Position numbers and translations under genes: made by a program. A stretch of 8,796 bases of DNA. It comes from Clostridiales bacterium (GTDB taxonomy: Bacteria > Bacillota > Clostridia > Oscillospirales > Acutalibacteraceae). Numbering within the stretch: position 1 is the first letter of the stretch; every line of letters starts with the position of its first letter. Under the pieces are notes generated by a model. The model was not told the DNA's origin and searched no databases. It saw only the letters and a list, made by a program, of their open reading frames with translations. The stretch covers positions 1-8,796 of the forward strand of contig JAAYWU010000234.1 in the NCBI GenBank assembly GCA_012516295.1, read 5' to 3'. This document shows, one piece after another, positions 6,575-8,796 of this stretch.

Positions 6575-7108
6575 ATGCAGAGAATACGAATTCATACAAG
6601 CGAGATTGCCGAGGCGGCAAAAACACTACGGGCAGGTGATAAAATCCTGCTGAGCGGAACCGTATATACCGCTCGTGACGCGGCTCACAAACGCATTTTT
6701 GCTATGCTCGACAATGGTGAGAAGTTACCCTTTGAATTGAAGAATGCCACCATTTATTACGCAGGGCCGACCCCGACCCCGCCGAATCTGCCGATCGGTG
6801 CGTGCGGGCCGACTACTTCCTCCCGAATGGACGTATTTGCGCCCCGCCTGCTGGATTTGGGGCTGAAATGCATGATTGGCAAGGGGGGACGCTCCCCGGA
6901 AGTTGTTGACGCCATCAAACGGAACAGCGCGGTTTATCTTTGCGCAATCGGCGGAGCAGGCGCGCTCGCGGCAAAATGTGTCCGCTCCTTAAAGGTTCTT
7001 GCGTTTCCAGATTTAGGCTGTGAATCCGTGAAAGAGCTGCAAATTGAGGATTTCCCTTTATTTACGACGATTGACTGCTGCGGAGGAAGCCTGTTTGAGG
7101 TGAAATAA
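6575..7108 (+). CDS. Fumarase/tartrate dehydratase beta-type subunit (class I Fe-S hydro-lyase), apparently orphan
   Basis: This matches the C-terminal (beta) domain of class I [4Fe-4S] hydro-lyases, which as a two-subunit enzyme interconvert fumarate and malate (or dehydrate tartrate). Supporting motifs are LSGTVYTARDAAHKR (26-40), YYAGPTPTPP (61-70), GPTTSSRMD (78-86), MIGKGG (100-105), YLCAIGGAGAL (121-131) and FPDLGCESVKELQIEDFP (144-161). The 177-residue length is usual for a stand-alone beta subunit. I chose ATG 6575 because GAGGT (6566-6570) precedes it and MQRIRI matches the family N-terminus; an in-frame GTG at 6527 would start inside the hairpin region. The alpha subunit, which carries the Fe-S cysteines and normally sits directly upstream, is not in this window; corA is there instead. 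The stop overlaps the next start by one base (TAATG), so it is coupled to the CDF gene. Confidence 0.87.
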   Translation: MQRIRIHTSEIAEAAKTLRAGDKILLSGTVYTARDAAHKRIFAMLDNGEKLPFELKNATIYYAGPTPTPPNLPIGACGPTTSSRMDVFAPRLLDLGLKCMIGKGGRSPEVVDAIKRNSAVYLCAIGGAGALAAKCVRSLKVLAFPDLGCESVKELQIEDFPLFTTIDCCGGSLFEVK

Positions 7109-8292
7109 TGTTTGATTTTTTAATCAGAACATTTGTTAAGGATTATCAGAACAAGGAAGACGAAAAGGTAAGGGAGCGCTACGGTAAATTTTCCGGTGCG
7201 GTCGGCATTGCGACGAATGTTTTGCTGTTTGTCATTAAGATGATTGCCGGCGTTGTATTTCACAGCATTGCCATTACCGCGGACGCAATCAATAACCTTT
7301 CCGATTCGGGTTCTGCCGTTGTCACGCTGGTTGGCTTTAAGCTGGCCGGGAAGCCGGCGGATGAAGAACATCCTTACGGCCACGCGCGCATCGAGTATTT
7401 ATCCGGATTAATCGTATCATTTGTAATCCTGATTGTCGGTTTCCAGTTGATTCAAAACTCGATTGACAAGATTTTGAACCCGCAGGACGCCGATTTCAGC
7501 ATGCTGACCTTCGGCGTGCTGGTTCTTTCCATACTGATTAAAATTTGGCAATGCCTGTTTTATAAAAAAGTGGGGAAGATAATCGGGTCCTCTACGATCT
7601 CCGCTACGGCTGCGGACAGCCTGAACGATGTTGTTGCAACGTCTGCGGTGCTGCTCGGCTTGCTGATTACGTATTTTACCGGATTTAATCTGGATGGTTA
7701 CATGGGCGTGATTGTCGCTGTTTTCATTATGGTTACCGGCGTGCAGCTGATCATAGAAACGAGCAATCCGCTTCTGGGAACAGCTCCTTCGGAAGAACTG
7801 GTCGATGAAATATACGAGAAAATCATGAGCTACGACGGAATATTGGGAATCCATGACCTTCACGTGCATAATTACGGTCCCAACCGCCGTTTTGCGTCCG
7901 TCCATTGCGAAGTTGCCGCGGAGCAGGATATTATGGTCAGCCATGATATTATTGATAATATTGAGCGGGATTTTCTTGCGGACAACGGGATTCATCTTGT
8001 CATCCACCTTGACCCGGTTGTTACCAGCGACGAGCGCACAAACAAACTTAAGGAACAGGTAAAAACGTTGATTCGGAATATTTCGCCGCAAATCGGGATG
8101 CACGATTTCCGCGTTGTGTGGGGGCCCACGCACTCGAACCTGATTTTTGACGTCAGCGTATCCTTTGATTTTCCGATGAGCGACGCCCAACTGACGCAGC
8201 GTATTTCAGAAGAGGTTTCCAAGCTGGACCCGAACTATTACGTTGTGTTAACGGTCGACCACGATTATGTTCCGATGGAAAAAATCCGCTGA
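7108..8292 (+). CDS. Cation diffusion facilitator (CDF) family metal exporter with extra C-terminal domain
   Basis: CDF proteins are homodimeric membrane antiporters exporting Zn2+, Mn2+, Fe2+ or related ions in exchange for protons. The protein has about six hydrophobic helices (roughly residues 30-215), the TM2 metal-site segment ITADAINNLSDSG (Asp59, Asn63, Asp66), EEHPYGHARIEYLSG (86-100), and the TM5 segment TAADSLNDV (Asp170, Asp174). The cytoplasmic ferredoxin-like domain (about 225-303) contains GILGIHDLHVHNYGPNRRFASVHCEV. At 394 residues it is about 90 longer than the FieF type. The extension (about 305-390, GMHDFRVVWGPTHSNLIFDV..., ending VVLTVDHDYV) looks like a second, diverged copy of that domain. 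Asn63 in place of the second TM2 Asp resembles sites described in some Mn-type CDFs, so Zn specificity should not be assumed. GAGGTG at 7097-7102 is the ribosome binding site, inside the preceding gene. Confidence 0.92.
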   Translation: MFDFLIRTFVKDYQNKEDEKVRERYGKFSGAVGIATNVLLFVIKMIAGVVFHSIAITADAINNLSDSGSAVVTLVGFKLAGKPADEEHPYGHARIEYLSGLIVSFVILIVGFQLIQNSIDKILNPQDADFSMLTFGVLVLSILIKIWQCLFYKKVGKIIGSSTISATAADSLNDVVATSAVLLGLLITYFTGFNLDGYMGVIVAVFIMVTGVQLIIETSNPLLGTAPSEELVDEIYEKIMSYDGILGIHDLHVHNYGPNRRFASVHCEVAAEQDIMVSHDIIDNIERDFLADNGIHLVIHLDPVVTSDERTNKLKEQVKTLIRNISPQIGMHDFRVVWGPTHSNLIFDVSVSFDFPMSDAQLTQRISEEVSKLDPNYYVVLTVDHDYVPMEKIR

Positions 8293-8302
8293 ATCTCTTG
8301 TA

Positions 8303-8330
8303 TTGTTTGCTAGAGCAATCGCTGTATAAA
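8303..8330 (+). promoter_or_regulatory. Weak candidate promoter directly before a terminator
   Basis: TTGTTT (8303-8308) and TATAAA (8325-8330) are separated by 16 bp in the gap after the CDF gene. Only about 65 bp separate its predicted start (about 8337) from the end of the terminator at 8402. If active it would make a short RNA rather than an mRNA. Evidence is motif match only. Confidence 0.2.
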
Positions 8331-8367
8331 AGCCGGACGGAACCCGTACCGGTAAATATGAATGGTT

Positions 8368-8402
8368 AAAGGAAGCGCCCGGGTCCCACGGCGCTTCTTT
8401 TT
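8368..8402 (+). terminator. Intrinsic terminator after the CDF gene
   Basis: GAAGCGCC (8372-8379) pairs perfectly with GGCGCTTC (8390-8397) around a 10-nt loop. AAAG before the stem can also pair with the T tract (8398-8402) after it. It ends the hydratase beta-CDF transcript and insulates the htpG promoter. Confidence 0.9.
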
Positions 8403-8433
8403 CTACGATACAAAAAATTAACAATTAGAGGGC

Positions 8434-8462
8434 TTGAAATTTTCCGGGGCATGTATTAAAAT
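8434..8462 (+). promoter_or_regulatory. Sigma-A-like promoter of htpG
   Basis: TTGAAA (8434-8439) and TAAAAT (8457-8462) are separated by 17 bp and each matches consensus at five of six positions. The predicted transcription start is near 8469, inside the CIRCE operator, so bound repressor would block initiation. Confidence 0.82.
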
Positions 8463-8466
8463 TATT

Positions 8467-8493
8467 TTAGCACTTAAACGATTAGAGTGCTAA
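8467..8493 (+). promoter_or_regulatory. CIRCE operator (HrcA binding site) upstream of htpG
   Basis: TTAGCACTT (8467-8475), a 9-nt spacer and GAGTGCTAA (8485-8493) match the known CIRCE consensus TTAGCACTC-N9-GAGTGCTAA with a single difference (T for C at 8475). Counting flanks, an 11-bp perfect inverted repeat spans 8464-8474 and 8486-8496. CIRCE is bound by the heat-shock repressor HrcA, classically before hrcA-grpE-dnaK and groES-groEL. Here it overlaps the htpG start site. Confidence 0.93.
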
Positions 8494-8518
8494 AATTCAC
8501 AAGTAGAGGGTTGTAGAT

Positions 8519-8796
8519 ATGGCGATGAAACAATTTAAAGCAGAATCCAAACGCCTTTTGGATTTAATGATTAATTCGATTTACACACATCGCGAAATTT
8601 TTCTCCGCGAATTGATTTCAAACGCAAGCGACGCAATCGATAAGCTTTATTACAGAACGCTCAGCGACGGCGACACCGGCCTGAACCGTGACGATTTCTG
8701 CATTAATATTGTGCCCGATAAAGAAAACCGCACGCTTACGATTTCCGATAACGGCTGCGGCATGACGAAGGAAGAGCTGGAAAACAACCTTGGTAC
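8519..8796 (+). CDS. htpG: HtpG, Hsp90-family chaperone, N-terminal part (cut by window end)
   Basis: HtpG is the bacterial Hsp90, a dimeric ATP-dependent cytosolic chaperone. The first 92 codons are visible and belong to the GHKL ATPase domain. Near the start, [29 protein letters not shown] sequence (residues 7-31) gives the N-terminal helix region. [13 protein letters not shown] (31-43) is the N-box with the Asn/Asp residues of the Mg-ATP site, and SDNGCGM (76-82) is the G1 box. AGAGGG (8505-8510) lies 8 nt before the ATG at 8519. A second in-frame ATG at 8525 is possible but less well spaced. The frame stays open at the window end, consistent with simple truncation. The upstream CIRCE and promoter indicate heat-shock induction through HrcA. 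Confidence 0.95.
   Translation, partial: MAMKQFKAESKRLLDLMINSIYTHREIFLRELISNASDAIDKLYYRTLSDGDTGLNRDDFCINIVPDKENRTLTISDNGCGMTKEELENNLG

Noticed and set aside
7417..8190. Long minus-strand frame (257 codons) opposite the CDF gene
   Set aside because: It is a shadow of a clearly recognised plus-strand gene. The translation is rich in Asn/His/Arg with no family resemblance, and no promoter or ribosome binding site was seen.

Overview
The window looks like a chromosomal segment of a Gram-positive, clostridia-type bacterium. Oscillospiraceae/Ruminococcaceae would fit, but that placement is inference from gene order and protein flavour; no taxonomic marker is present. All recognisable genes lie on the + strand. 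I see no rRNA, tRNA, CRISPR array, insertion sequence or phage gene, and no clearly novel defence or mobile system. The interest lies in regulation and gene arrangement.

Left half (1-5315): the distal part of a division and cell wall (dcw) cluster. In order it holds the 3' end of an FtsW/SpoVE-type lipid II polymerase, murG (lipid II synthesis), murA (first committed step of peptidoglycan precursor synthesis), ftsQ/divIB (divisome scaffold) and ftsZ (Z-ring GTPase). The first four are closely spaced (45-64 bp gaps) and probably co-transcribed. A 173-bp AT-rich leader separates ftsQ from ftsZ and probably carries an extra ftsZ promoter. ftsA is not between ftsQ and ftsZ, and spoIIGA-sigE-sigG do not follow ftsZ. 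A good intrinsic terminator (5281-5315) closes the cluster.

Right half (5316-8796): separately transcribed housekeeping genes. A corA-type Mg2+/divalent cation channel has a strong sigma-A-like promoter and a roughly 90-nt leader that may contain a small overlapping upstream ORF. Next is a two-gene unit with its own promoter, whose transcript would begin almost directly with a perfect 12-bp hairpin. It encodes a fumarase/tartrate dehydratase beta-type subunit without its alpha partner, joined by a 1-nt TAATG stop/start overlap to a cation diffusion facilitator (CDF) transporter that has an extra C-terminal domain. A strong terminator follows. The window ends in the first 92 codons of htpG (Hsp90), whose near-consensus sigma-A promoter is overlapped by a CIRCE operator, indicating control by the heat-shock repressor HrcA.

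The left half thus makes peptidoglycan precursors and places the septum. The right half handles metal ion traffic, a fragment of dicarboxylate metabolism, and protein folding under stress.
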